The notes: generated by a model not told the origin, from the sequence alone. 64,000 bases of DNA from Atriophallophorus winterbourni (GCA_013407085.1 JACCGJ010000190.1:62001-126000), one strand, 5' to 3'. Shown: positions 36,801-42,440, counted from the first letter of the stretch. Made by a program: numbers and translations.

Positions 36801-37296
36801 GCAAACAAGTTGTAAGGCAGACGCATAAACTTATAGTCCCATTGGTTACTTAATAATCGCTTCTAAACGTTAGGATGTACATGATTAAATAAAAAATGAA
36901 TTATCGACTTTAGCAATTCATGAAAATTGTGAATAAATTGAATGTGAAAAGAACACGTTCACATGTAGAGTTTGAAAAGCGAATATTCTTCTTTCAAAAT
37001 TCCATTTAAAGTGATAAATTTTTATTCTGATCACTATGCCGTTACAATACTGTTAGCCTATGAACACAGCAAAATTAAATTCCACGCATTATATACATGA
37101 GTATTCTTGTATGTTCTCTGCACTCACAGTACATGTCGCTCAACAACTCCATCCTGATTCGGAGGGATACTTGGAAGCGTTGCAGAAAGAAACTGATAAA
37201 CTTCGAACCAGAGTGGACTCTTGCAAAGCTCGCTTGCTACTTGTGACCACTTTTGCTTGCAACCAGGCTCCCAATGATAAAGATGACACAACTTAA
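6531..37296 (+). CDS. KIF26: KIF26-family atypical kinesin gene, 3' part (11 exons)
   Basis: The family (vertebrate KIF26A/B, nematode VAB-8) consists of unconventional kinesins thought to lack motor ATPase activity and to act as microtubule-bound scaffolds in cell polarity and signalling. Eleven exons can be joined by reading: 6531-6805, 8831-9160, 11827-12141, 16149-16320, 16616-16677, 25698-25813, 27997-28870, 30002-30935, 34647-34861, 36191-36317 and 37130-37296. All ten junctions have GT/AG ends and matching phases (0,0,0,1,0,2,0,1,0,1), and the joined frame stays open for about 1,195 codons. Family assignment rests on SRLHFLEL near the start of the visible motor part, EQWVDGP in the third exon, SSGYES followed by an acidic/Ser-rich stretch in the eighth, and a C-terminal coiled coil ending in DSEGYLEALQ and KARLLLVTTF, which matches the KIF26 tail. 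The P-loop and switch I exons lie outside the window. The introns are full of retroelements. Confidence 0.87.
7726..7930 (-). repeat. Type A hammerhead retroposon unit (intron)
   Basis: Begins catttgcatgcatt and ends near ggtttaaacccatgacc, about 205 bp, as in the copies at 9755, 9979 and 20575. The body contains gcttgaaacagtg, ggtaaacaagttg and gtaggtacgacc, shared with the other A units. It lies in the intron 6806-8830. Confidence 0.75.
7750..7791 (-). ncRNA. Hammerhead ribozyme motif, type A, U4 mutated
   Basis: On the - strand: stem I CCUAC/GUGGG (5 pairs, one wobble), then CGGATGA in place of CUGAUGA, perfect stem II GUGC-AAACA-GCAC, GAAA, stem III ACC/GGU, cleavage triplet GUC. The single change at the conserved U4 should block activity. 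Everything else matches a type I hammerhead. Confidence 0.75.
8255..8445 (-). repeat. Type A hammerhead retroposon unit, diverged
   Basis: Carries the cacacatcgaccagtttcac head and a body (aggtaaataaagcttgaact) alignable by eye to the other A units. It lies about 500 bases after the previous unit in the same intron. Confidence 0.55.
8275..8316 (-). ncRNA. Hammerhead ribozyme motif, core bases intact
   Basis: On the - strand: CUGAUGA, stem II GUGC-UAACA-GUGU (three wobbles, one C-G), GAAA, stem III ACU/GGU, triplet GUC. The universally conserved bases are all present, but stem I next to the core is mismatched (AA against GA), so activity is doubtful. Confidence 0.62.
8831..9160 (+). CDS. KIF26: KIF26 exon: last motor helix and basic linker
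   Basis: The exon is in phase 0 at both ends: acceptor cattcag|TTG, strong donor CGG|GTAAGT. It opens with LLQFVGKLQRS, in register with the final motor helix (the TLQFA-R type) of kinesins. SDTSSCDSFAMRRAERMKF follows, resembling the Ser-rich/SSC-acidic/Arg segment just after the KIF26 motor. The rest is a Lys/Arg/His-rich linker (RKSRRKKDKHHCKH). About 110 residues. An alternative acceptor nine bases downstream would drop three residues and keep the frame. Confidence 0.82.
9781..9819 (-). ncRNA. Degenerate hammerhead motif
   Basis: On the - strand TTGATGA is followed by TGGCAAACTGCACGAT in place of stem II-GAAA. The GAAA is lost. Recognisable only by alignment with the other A copies. Confidence 0.4.
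10010..10048 (-). ncRNA. Degenerate hammerhead motif
   Basis: On the - strand CCAATGTGTGCAAACTTCACTAAACCAGTCGTGGG, in shorter pieces CCAATGTG and CACTAAACCAGTC, shows both CUGAUGA and GAAA mutated. The flanking GUCGUGGGG stem I half is still visible. A dead copy. Confidence 0.35.
10860..10990 (+). repeat. 3' end fragment of RTE-like family 1
   Basis: Contains aaattcatgatgtgatgtata and tccatggtgacatcgaccga, then aggccaacaacat, the 3' UTR seen after the complete C-terminus at 15420-15490 and in reverse near 29015 and 19180. Confidence 0.6.
11827..12141 (+). CDS. KIF26: KIF26 exon with EQWVDGP motif
   Basis: The exon is in phase 0 at both ends: acceptor tttcattctag|TGC, donor GAG|GTGATT. It is a low-complexity hydrophilic segment with EQWVDGP at 12037-12057, a short motif of the type conserved in the KIF26 central region. 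The frame stays open past the donor to 12273. The donor was chosen because it restores phase with the next exon; GTGATT is a weak donor, so the 3' end is less certain than the 5' end. Confidence 0.72.
12274..13134. other. Intron sequence without recognised feature
   Basis: Between the KIF26 exon ending 12141 and the RTE-like fragment at 13135 only AT-rich intron sequence with short frames is visible. Confidence 0.45.
13135..13425 (-). pseudogene. RTE-like reverse transcriptase C-terminal fragment (GRPKKTWRR type)
   Basis: On the - strand it encodes DPWFGHVCRMDPSSHTKVAM, HWHPQGKQKRGRPKKTWRR, and ends near EAATDRNHWREVVFASC. This is the characteristic C-terminus of a widespread RTE-like endonuclease-reverse transcriptase. 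Only the last 95 or so residues remain, so it is a 5'-truncated insertion in a KIF26 intron. It differs from the other RTE-like families in this window. Confidence 0.8.
13430..14984. other. Intron sequence without recognised feature
   Basis: No domain, known repeat or splice-compatible exon was recognised here. The - strand frame at 14245-14448 and the + strand frame leading into 14985 show no homology that I can name. Confidence 0.4.
14985..15490 (+). pseudogene. RTE-like family 1, C-terminus with C2H2 finger and 3' UTR
   Basis: Encodes RQRRLRWLGHVYRMQNGRIP, then YGELQLGNRP, YKDVCKRDMKALGIDPASWE and a terminal finger CKRCGRDCSSRIELFSHSKS before the stop at 15427-15429. The finger is C-x2-C with a downstream His. 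The 3' UTR continues to about 15490 (gtgatgtacatccatg, aggccaac). The frame is clean over about 145 codons, so it is one of the younger copies, but the RT itself is missing. Confidence 0.85.
15491..16148. other. Intron sequence without recognised feature
   Basis: Only intronic AT-rich sequence is visible up to the KIF26 exon at 16149. Confidence 0.45.
16149..16320 (+). CDS. KIF26: KIF26 exon, Ser/Cys-rich linker
   Basis: The donor is strong (CATCAAG|GTGAGA) and leaves phase 1. Two acceptors keep the frame: cattccacag before 16149 and tctacaaatcag before 16191. The second has the better pyrimidine tract and would shorten the exon by 42 bases. The encoded segment is linker-like and contains ARCRCASCDERQ, a Cys-rich patch with no domain I recognise. 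Confidence 0.68.
16616..16677 (+). CDS. KIF26: KIF26 small exon (62 nt)
   Basis: A 62-nt exon lies between tactccgttgcag and a strong donor AAC|GTGAGT. It enters in phase 1 and leaves in phase 0, exactly as its neighbours need, and encodes WRKRSRTFKENIGNAKQPLN without a stop. It is separated from the previous exon by an intron of only 295 nt. Skipping it would shift the frame into a stop in the next exon used here. Confidence 0.68.
16678..17479. other. Intron sequence without recognised feature
   Basis: Start of the 9-kb KIF26 intron. The short frames here have no recognised similarity. Confidence 0.4.
17480..18060 (-). pseudogene. CR1/Jockey-like 3' end fragment
   Basis: On the - strand, 18054 to 17800 encodes the post-RT segment LLKRIFGIFTPETLTRLINT, YVRPVMKYSIQAWAPWLRKH and IYHRATKLVSR. 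After a frameshift, 17806 to 17615 gives IPHSRLDIRRNIFSVRICFTW and NILPEEITRSESVTVFASKL. The 3' UTR is nearly the same as that of the element at 3880-5935. A 5'-truncated copy in the KIF26 intron. Confidence 0.82.
18061..19139. other. Intron sequence without recognised feature
   Basis: No repeat or gene recognised, apart from short frames. Confidence 0.4.
19140..19830 (-). pseudogene. RTE-like family 1 RT fragment, internally deleted
   Basis: On the - strand it encodes QLQEKCPEQRMPLYAVFIDL, then KKAFDYVTRDALFKM and RQGIKQGCVQATTLFS. The expected FADDAA motif is replaced by LLPVNAAIIAHS, and the sequence then jumps to the family 3' UTR at 19140-19240. The thumb and C-terminal finger are deleted. 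The same RT appears on the + strand at 32880-33420. Confidence 0.82.
19831..20560. other. Intron sequence without recognised feature
   Basis: Nothing recognised between the RTE-like fragment and the hammerhead array. Confidence 0.4.
20608..20648 (-). ncRNA. Hammerhead ribozyme motif, cleavage triplet swapped
   Basis: On the - strand: stem I CCCUAC/GUGGG, intact CUGAUGA, stem II GUGA-AAACA-GCAC with one mismatch, GAAA, then ACCGGCU instead of ACCGGUC. The swap of U and C removes the A15.1-U16.1 pair and the GUC triplet, so this copy should be inactive. Confidence 0.68.
20812..20852 (-). ncRNA. Hammerhead motif, type B, C3 mutated
   Basis: On the - strand: TTGATGA (C3 changed to U), C-GGC-AAACA-GCC-A, GAAA, ACC/GAU, U as cleavage base. 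A mutated type B core. Confidence 0.52.
21026..21133. repeat. Fold-back hammerhead unit with inverted ends
   Basis: The left arm tgttgctcacatc near 21027 is inverted at gatgtgagcaac near 21120. The inner arms cacacttacac and gtgtgtaagtg also pair. A head-to-head join of two B units explains it. Confidence 0.65.
21065..21107 (+). ncRNA. Hammerhead motif on the + strand, A14 mutated
   Basis: CTGATGA at 21071-21077, perfect four-pair stem II UGGC-AAACA-GCCA, then GAGA instead of GAAA and CCGATT. The UGGC/GCCA stem supports the idea that the C·A pair in the other B copies came from a U-A pair. The core substitution should inactivate it. Confidence 0.55.
21136..22480. other. Intron sequence without recognised feature
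   Basis: No recognised element or exon. Confidence 0.4.
22490..23065. repeat. Local direct duplication of about 75 bp
   Basis: The block at about 22505-22575 (ttcgtcgttaaggaaag, agagattctgctga, ctatcctttctttat) recurs at about 22995-23063 with few changes. In addition, tcaggcatagtgattgt occurs at about 22493 and 22599. The second copy belongs to the CR1 3' fragment on the - strand; the first is a displaced duplicate. Confidence 0.6.
22640..23280 (-). pseudogene. CR1/Jockey-like 3' end fragment
   Basis: On the - strand, reading from 23280: FNLLKRVSGKFSPNYIP (with frame changes), LRPVIKFAVQS, LRKDIELMQRIYHR and KPHKERIAQQNLFHFP. From about 22900: NSFPRIF, SVHVCFTGKRLPSTVTHTTS and LNEFKIKLDEFI. 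This is the thumb and C-terminus of a CR1-like RT, interrupted by several stops. The next CR1 copy begins right beside it at 23286. Confidence 0.72.
23286..24870 (-). mobile_element. CR1/Jockey-like element with AATTG-repeat tail, decayed
   Basis: On the - strand: a linker (24868-24677), RT from 24610 with RRNRSDVPNYRPVTLLSMIS, KQHRFRRNYSCS and FKVVDRVNRSPLLQKPERLG, then GVPQGPVLDPILF and LIADGAKIRRC, where FADD is changed to IADG. The 3' end carries (GAATT)n at 23288-23313, the short-repeat tail typical of CR1-like elements. The 3' UTR (ctaaaaagcacatggctttac) also appears in the copy ending at 38918. Confidence 0.8.
24871..25697. other. Intron sequence without recognised feature
   Basis: Nothing recognised up to the KIF26 exon at 25698. 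Confidence 0.4.
25698..25813 (+). CDS. KIF26: KIF26 exon (116 nt)
   Basis: The acceptor is ttttactttaag|ATA and the donor GAGAG|GTCAGT. It enters in phase 0 and leaves in phase 2, and the next exon needs phase 2. It encodes a mixed-charge segment of 38 residues (including KQILVRECMVQEIRDV). No motif is recognised. The support is splice-site quality, the open frame and phase, not homology, and it follows a 9-kb intron, so this is one of the less certain exons. Confidence 0.58.
26440..27235 (-). pseudogene. CR1/Jockey-like RT fragment
   Basis: On the - strand: PSQHGFRSLRSCLMNILTAS, HVCYFDISKPFDRINHHFLL, then in a second frame GICEALLSRLCNYLSDRQAR and FKTTSGVSQGFA. An intact FADDMK follows at about 26781-26800, with WLRKDIAL near 26455. 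Frameshifts at the palm and after SGVSQG disable it. It lies in the KIF26 intron 25814-27996, antisense to the gene. Confidence 0.78.
27236..27996. other. Intron sequence, one unexplained open frame
   Basis: The - strand frame at 27651-27908 (85 codons) is unrecognised. The rest shows no feature. Confidence 0.4.
27997..28870 (+). CDS. KIF26: KIF26 large central exon 1
   Basis: The acceptor is tttcatttatcag|T, the donor AGAAAG|GTAAGG. It enters in phase 2 and leaves in phase 0. About 291 residues of hydrophilic, Ser/Pro/Lys-rich sequence with no recognised fold, as expected for the long disordered central region of KIF26 proteins. It holds several CC and SPK/SPV-like sites but no transmembrane or catalytic motif. 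The frame runs past the donor to 29170 into an RTE-like remnant on the other strand, so splicing at 28870 is needed. Confidence 0.8.
29015..29365 (-). pseudogene. RTE-like family 1 3' end fragment
   Basis: On the - strand: YKYVCKRDMKALGIDPASWK, ELSFDSSHWRHCIKHHLQAG and EEQIQPLAAECRSGRQR, then a finger remnant and the family 3' UTR (gatgtcgaccatgg region, reversed). Inserted in the KIF26 intron 28871-30001 in antisense orientation. Confidence 0.82.
29366..30001. other. Intron sequence without recognised feature
   Basis: No recognised element between the RTE-like fragment and the KIF26 exon at 30002. Confidence 0.4.
30002..30935 (+). CDS. KIF26: KIF26 large central exon 2 with SSGYES motif
   Basis: The acceptor is ttcttaactttag|TCA in phase 0. 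The donor is AATGT|GTAAGT, leaving phase 1; a weaker in-phase donor lies 12 bases upstream. SSGYES at 30599-30616, followed by IVRDGELSSRTDSTSSSS, matches the SSGYES-x-x-RD-acidic-Ser block that I recognise from vertebrate KIF26. The exon begins SGKSRLQFLKGPLFGKGKSH, a basic segment. About 311 residues, mostly disordered. Confidence 0.85.
31735..33930 (+). mobile_element. RTE-like family 1, nearly full-length but decayed
   Basis: The 5' region has ggctgcccagcttaaggcgg, a leader-like stretch. The endonuclease starts near 31980 (INKELKRMKVDVATLQETQL) and continues through DARVGADYES and KTNENGQRLLELCTQFRLCV (32340-32460). RT begins at 32764 (SILNVVSKLFAKVLLIRLQV), with MPLYAVIIDLTKTFDYVSR and RRGVKQG. 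FADDAA is changed to FTDAAA near 33320. The C-terminal VYRM-like segment and LYGELQSGSRPLGRPHLWYK run to about 33900, where it ends before the finger. Many stops and frameshifts. It lies in sense orientation in a KIF26 intron. Confidence 0.85.
33931..34646. other. Intron sequence without recognised feature
   Basis: AT-rich with short frames, no recognised element. Confidence 0.4.
34647..34861 (+). CDS. KIF26: KIF26 exon, Ser/Arg-rich segment
   Basis: The acceptor is ttcacacacag|CG and the donor ATTAAC|GTATGT. It enters in phase 1 and leaves in phase 0. It encodes SSSSTSRRSRSAPTRSEDTS, then VSVRYVPPKDR, ending DDHSVEIN just before the C-terminal coiled coil. In vertebrate KIF26 a short conserved strand (EIKVYEID-like) sits in the same place. 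The resemblance here is weak. Confidence 0.75.
34975..35745 (-). pseudogene. RTE-like family 1 3' part, strongly decayed
   Basis: On the - strand from 35740: remnants of the connection after RT, VRTKCFTLRQ, then LYGEMKSGSQPLGKPH and YKYVFKRDMKALSIGLTSWE, ending with ASAAGETASSESDC and the family 3' UTR near 34980-35060. Located in the KIF26 intron 34862-36190, antisense. Confidence 0.75.
36191..36317 (+). CDS. KIF26: KIF26 exon, C-terminal coiled coil part 1
   Basis: The acceptor is cttgcaacacag|GAA in phase 0 and the donor GGAT|GTAAGT leaves phase 1. It encodes QIRYEKIRDLLSQQVSLKRE and LLRTKEHLLAEPNTWSFG, matching the KIF26 tail pattern (AKYEWLxxELxxTKxxLxLxPxxW). Confidence 0.88.
36443..36486 (-). 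ncRNA. Hammerhead ribozyme motif in the last KIF26 intron
   Basis: On the - strand: CUGAAGA (position 7 is free to vary), perfect stem II GUGC-CAACA-GCAC, GAAA, ACC/GCU with one mismatch, triplet CUC, and stem I CCC-AC/GU-A-GGG with one bulged base. All universally conserved core bases are kept; only stem III is weakened. One of the best-preserved copies. The surrounding unit (36405-36700) is type A-like. Confidence 0.7.
37130..37296 (+). CDS. KIF26: KIF26 last exon, C-terminal coiled coil part 2 and stop
   Basis: The acceptor is tctgcactcacag|TA. The joined codon and the next residues read LHVAQQLHPDSEGYLEALQ, then RVDSCKARLLLVTTFACN. They align with the end of KIF26 proteins (LDSLEYLEALE...RVNFCKAHxMMITCFD). 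The stop TAA is at 37294-37296, 16 residues after that block, so the tail is close to normal length. No canonical AATAAA stands out in the next 200 bases; ATAAAA near 37453 is a possible variant signal. Confidence 0.9.
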
Positions 37297-37914
37297 AATG
37301 TGGGGATGTATTGGAAGTTGTGATCGCCGATGCACCGTTGAAATCCTGTTGTACATATTCTCAAAATTACCGATGCTTTTGAACAATTCAACTGTCAAAT
37401 CTATGTTTTATACTGTATAATATTTCTTAAAGATTACGATTTACAAAATACATAAAATAATCTCCAAATTTATTACTAATATTGTTTTGGGTTTCGGCGT
37501 CAATCAATAGGAACATTTTTCGATCAGTTTCTTGATAACATTTTGAAGCGCGTGGATACGTGTGCTTCTTGAGTTCAAGGTTAAGTGTTCACTTGAATCC
37601 TTCGTCATATCTATGTCCAATCAGGATCAGATGTAGATGAACAATTCATAATTCAGTTTAACGTGTAGAGTTTTCAAAAATATATTGTGATACGTATTAA
37701 TTCCAATAGTAACATTAATTTCCGGACTCGTAGCCCGTTGAGTCAGTAATAACAGGTGAAGACAAAACCAGATTGAAACTCACAATTATCAAAACACATG
37801 AAATGCGACCAGATTATCGATCGTTTAGTTCAAACTATCCAATCAGCGGTCGACAGACTTAAAAACACAAGCGTTCGTAGCACAATATAACATCCCTCCA
37901 CATTGTAGTTAATG
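37297..37914. other. KIF26 3' flank
   Basis: Probable 3' UTR followed by intergenic sequence. No clear polyadenylation hexamer beyond ATAAAA near 37453. No other feature seen. Confidence 0.4.
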
Positions 37915-38905
37915 TCAAGATTCGTGTATGTATCGTAAAATTGGTTTGGGTCCACGCGTAGGCGTATGCAAAGCCATTGGGTTAAATTTAACTGAGGTCG
38001 CTGGAGGCTCCCGGGTCAATTGTAATGTCATCTCGTGAAATTTCTGTCTCCGTTGATTCAGGAACAAATCTGTCTTCAGATTGTCTCGGTCCACCATAAT
38101 CCATGTGCCTTCGAACTGTTTGTCTGTTTTACAACTGAACGGTTGCTTCACTTGTCGTTCTCTGTAAGACGGCACCTGATAGCCGAGTTCGATAATGAGG
38201 TAGTTTGGTATAGACCAATTTATTCTCTTGCGGTTCCCGTTTAAGTGGGCTGTGTAAGTGTATCTGATCTTTAACTTGATGTGCTCGTGCACGCTGATAA
38301 GTGAAAATGAGGTACAAACACGTGCGTAATGTTCTACCAAACCTCACTTCCGCCGGACTTTTCTGGATTCAGACATGTGGTGTGCTACGATATGCCAGCA
38401 GAAACCTGTTAAGCTTGATTTGCAAGCTTTACTTCTGTTGTTTCACAAGACCCACTTTGATTGTTTGAACGGCTCGTTCTGCAAGGCCGTTTGACGCAGG
38501 ATGATACGGTGCAGTCGTAATATGATAAATTCCATTCATTTACTCCGTCGCTGGAGACCAGTGTCAGTCACTAAGGTCTTCGGAAGTCCGTAAGCGGCAA
38601 AGATAGAACGGAGTTGGTTAATGGTGCTCTCACCTGTCCTAAATTGAACGATGTGGACATCAATCCATTTGGAATGCGCATCGACCAGCACAAGTAGCAT
38701 CTTCCTCTCAACCGGCTCACAGTAATCCGTATGCACTCGCTGCCACGGTCCATCTGGTATTTGCCATGAACATATTAGGCCTGGTGTTTTGTTTCATTGA
38801 TGCTACTGACACGTATGACAATGTCGTATTTCTTCTTCGATATCCTTGTCGATTCACGGCTACCAGCAATAGCTTCTAGAAAGAGCTTTCATCCGTACAA
38901 CACCT
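37915..38905 (-). pseudogene. Gypsy element 1 integrase
   Basis: On the - strand from 38905: HPGVVRMKALSRSYCW and IDKDIEEEIRHCHTCQ, the zinc-binding region with HC and CHTCQ. The catalytic core follows with QRVHTDYCEPVERKM, LVLVDAHSKWIDVHIV and IFAAYGLPKTLVTDTG. The first two catalytic Asp positions (TDY, TDTG) are recognisable. A C-terminal part follows to 37915 after a frameshift. Confidence 0.85.
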
Positions 38906-38914
38906 GGGTGGGAA

Positions 38915-41052
38915 TTATTCAATTCAATTCAATTCAATTTTAATGATCTAAAAAGCATATAGCTTTACAATAAACTACAGAATAATATGGTAACAACGAA
39001 TAATATAACAAGCAAAAATGGGATTAGGTTGCTTACTGAGCAGTTCGAGAATCAATTAAAAATCCAAAGGGCAGAAATTGTTTTCGATTGGTGGGATAAC
39101 AAATGTAGATGCATGGTGTTAAGATGTATAGTTTTCTTCGATGCACGGGTGTAGGGTCAAAAAGGCATCAAGGCTTCTCTTGAAAGTTTGCTGATTTGGT
39201 GAGTTAACAACATTATCTGGCAGATTGTTCCAAGTAAAACAAACTCGCACGGCAAAAAAATGTCGTCTGCAGTTGAGTCTCGAGTGAGGGACAGTTAGAG
39301 TAAATGTGTGAGCTCTTGTATTATGCGAGCTCCGTAGATTCAATAAGCATTGTAGATGGTGATTTTCGGTATTCAAAATATTGTTAACCAGAATCAAATC
39401 CCCTCGGAGACGACCACGTGGATAATCAAATAAATTTAGCGTTTCGATTCGCTCATTGTAGGGTTTCCGGCTGAGTCCGGTGACAAGTTTGGAAGCTCGA
39501 TGATATATTCGTTTTTAAGCCATGGCGACCATGCTTGAACTGCATATTCTTTCGTGGGTCTGATGTAGGTATTTATAATACAGGTAATTGTCTGTTTGAG
39601 AACCTACCGAAAATTCTCTTTAGGAGTGACAATTTCTGTCATGTTTTGCGATAGACTTAGTTGCAGTGGCTCGACATCCCTAGGGTGTTGCTTATTAACA
39701 CACCCAAGTCCTTTTGTTCCATGGTCCACGAGAGGCTGTGTGTTCCAAGAAAATACTGGAACTCCACATATTTGCCAATGTTTACCATGTGACACTTTTG
39801 GAAATTGAAAAATATGCGATTTTTTAGGGACAAAACCTGGAGGTTGTCTAGATCCTTCTGGATAAGTTCGCCGTCTTCCGACTTACTTATCTTTGACCAC
39901 ACTTTCATATCGTCCGCGAACAGTACGATCTTGCATTTGATGAGAGCCGGTATGTCATTGGCATAAAGCGCAAAGGAGATTGGTCCGAGGATGGATCCCT
40001 GAGGCACTCCACTTGTCACGGCTACCGAGTTCAATAGAGCACCGTCCACAGAGACTTGAACAAGCCGATCAGTCAGGTAAATTTCTAACCAGGCTAACGG
40101 TCTAACAGTGTTAGCACAACGTTCCAGCTTTTGTAAGAGAATACTGTGGTTTACATGGTCAAATGCTTTCGACATATCGAGGTGACATACATGGATGGTA
40201 TCCCCAACATCGAGTCCAGTCGTCAAGGGTAAGGAGAAGGTTAGTAAGGCAGGAGTATCCCCTTCTAAAACCGTGTTGCGCTCCCGAAAAAAGCTTATTT
40301 TCCTCAAGGTATTTGCTCAGTTTGTTTGCCACGATAATTTGCGATAGCGATTCGAAGAATAACTGAGTCAGAGGTTCGCATAGAGATTGTGCACAATGCT
40401 TGAGTATATTCGGGGTAATTTAATCATAACCAGGGGATTCTCTGGGATTCAACGATAGGAGAGTTCCCAGCACCTTTTCTTTGGTGATGATTATTGTGTC
40501 TAATGGTATAGGATGCGTTATTTCTGGATCCATTTGTATATCCACACTTTCCTTTGGACAAAATAATGTAGCATATTAATTTGCCAGAACATCCGCGGTG
40601 TCAGCTGCATTTGTGGTCATTCAAGAGGGCGTCCGCAAGGCCGCAAATCCTGGTTTCACTGAAAACTAATTGTTCACAATTTGGTAAATAAGCTTGGGAT
40701 TGCGTCTCATTTTAGACACTATGTCAGCTTGATACTGCATTTTGTCTTCAGGAATAAGTTTAAATACCTGCTTTCTTATTTTTCGAAAGGTCTCCCGTGG
40801 GCATCGGTGGTTAACCGGCGATGGTTTCTCCAAGCCATATTTCACAGTTTAATCCTTTCCGAGTGTCGACTGCGGATTTTAAATTCGAATGCATTTCCAC
40901 ACTGTTTTGTACGAATGCTGAGTTTGAGTTGATTTTCCGGTTAAGCTTGGTCAAAATGCTAGACCACTGCTCCGATGCCTTCAATTTGCCAATCGTTAAT
41001 CAAATTTAGGGCGTTTGTTAATTTAGATGGGCATACTTCTCTGATGATTTTT
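38915..41052 (-). mobile_element. CR1/Jockey-like element nested in Gypsy 1, RT nearly intact
   Basis: On the - strand the RT frame 40307-39657 is open for 216 codons: HVCHLDMSKAFDHVNHSILL, SGVPQGSILGPISFALYAND, FADDMKVW and LSWTMEQKDLGVLIS. The 3' part (39530-39119) gives LRSSHNTRAHTFTLTVPHSR, CRRHFFAVRVCFTWNNLPD and FKRSLDAFL. The 3' UTR ends in (AATTC)n at 38918-38941, next to Gypsy integrase sequence. The 5' junction, near 41052, falls after Gypsy LKELQTIQ. The RT catalytic motifs are intact, so this is the youngest-looking CR1 copy here. Confidence 0.87.
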
Positions 41053-42050
41053 GTTGTATCGTTTGTAGCTCTTTCAGTATGGTTGGTCTTAAAACCGTGG
41101 GGACCACGATTCGCAGGCTTCTAAGTATGCAGCCGTCCTGAAGGCTCAATTCTGACCAGCAATCAAAATAATCTCGGATGTTCTCATTTGCTGTAAATGG
41201 CCAACCCCGAAATAACATGCTTTCCATTTGAGAAAGTACCGCGTCTCTGCCGATTCAACACGTATTTTCTTACTTGATGTGGGCGAGCTGTCGAGATTTT
41301 GTAGGAGATTCACAATACCGGCGGACATGCCTATTGAGTTAGTGGTTGATTCTGAAGGAAGTCGGTTCATGGAGATGTTACAACATCGTTCCTTCTAGGA
41401 ACCTGTCTTGTTCGATTGTTGTAAGATGAAAGCAAAAGGGCCCACAGTTCCATACGAGGTTACATGAAAAGGTCGATTTCTTCGTTTTCTATCAACAAGA
41501 ACAAGAGTGGTTTAGGAGCAGTCAATATGTCGAAAACATTTCCCCATAAATACTGATGAAAACGCTTTACTTCGAATACTAGAGGCTCCTTGCCTAATTG
41601 TTCACTGAAGAATATAGTGTACGTGATGCGAATGAAATTGTATAAATTTCTCCACGATCATCTTTATGACCAATCATAGCACCAATGCTTTAAGGCAAAA
41701 CGACACATTATAGAACAGGAGCTTTCATAGGATTGAAATGAACCGATACCCCTCTAGGAAGCCAGAAGTCGTTTGGCTTTTTCAAAAGATTACTGCTATC
41801 TTGTGGACCAAGCCCATTTTACACCCTTCTTTAGAAAATCATGCAGGAGAGATAGAATAATAGAAAGGTAATGGGACAGCATGTCGATTAAAGATCGTAG
41901 TTCCGTTTCGTTTCGTGGTGCAGGTGTCTCTATGATGAGTTTCTCCCGGTCAGGTAGTGGGTGTAAGCCGGTTCAATCGAGTTTGAAACCCAAGTATTCA
42001 AGAGTATCAACCATAAATTTTCACTTAGATTTCTTCAAACGTAACCCTAG
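41052..42050 (-). pseudogene. Gypsy element 1 RNase H and connection
   Basis: On the - strand after RT, the RNase H region is heavily decayed (KAFSSVFMGKCFRHI near 41520). It is followed by the usual linker MNRLPSESTTNS, where most Gypsy elements have ADALSRLPL. GWPFTANENIRDYFDCWSEL and DGCILRSLRIVVPTVLRP then lead to the integrase zinc region, where the CR1 copy interrupts. Confidence 0.75.
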
Positions 42051-42364
42051 CTATTCTACTCGCTGAAGTATGCGATGTAACGTTTCCAAGTTTTCGTCGT
42101 TCGTCCTTCCGGTGATCAGATGATCGTCGATATAATGAAAGGTGATTGATATATCTTTAAACAAGTTATCGATCACGCGTTGAAATATTCCAGGGGCTGC
42201 GCTGATTTCAAATGGCAAGCGTGTATACTTGAATAAACCCATATATGTTGCAATTGTGGTAAGTGGCTGGAACATTCATATAATTTGAGTTGGAATTAGG
42301 CATGACTGAATTCAAGTTTAGTTAATTGTTGCACCCCAGTCACGGTTGCGTACGAGTCCTCTAT

Positions 42365-42407
42365 TCTCTACCTGACGACGGCAAACAGCCAGAAACCGGT
42401 AGTGGAG
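42365..42407 (+). ncRNA. Hammerhead ribozyme motif, type B, best preserved
   Basis: + strand: stem I CUCUAC/GUGGAG with six pairs (one wobble), CUGACGA at 42372-42378 (position 7 may vary), stem II C-GGC-AAACA-GCC-A with three pairs and one C·A, GAAA, stem III ACC/GGU, cleavage triplet GUA. All universally conserved core bases are present. Part of the 5' stem I strand may come from the Gypsy host sequence. Confidence 0.78.
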
Positions 42408-42440
42408 TGTAAATGATTGGAATGTGAGCACCACAATACA
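42365..42440 (+). repeat. Hammerhead type B fragment inserted in Gypsy 1 RT
   Basis: About 75 bp interrupts the RT between TVN and EDSYA. It runs from the ribozyme core to the B head in reverse (gtgagcaccacaatacattg). Its orientation is opposite to the Gypsy element. Confidence 0.78.

Noticed and set aside
37915..38340. Independent protein-coding gene after KIF26
   Set aside because: It continues the Gypsy integrase reading on the same strand and has no other identity.
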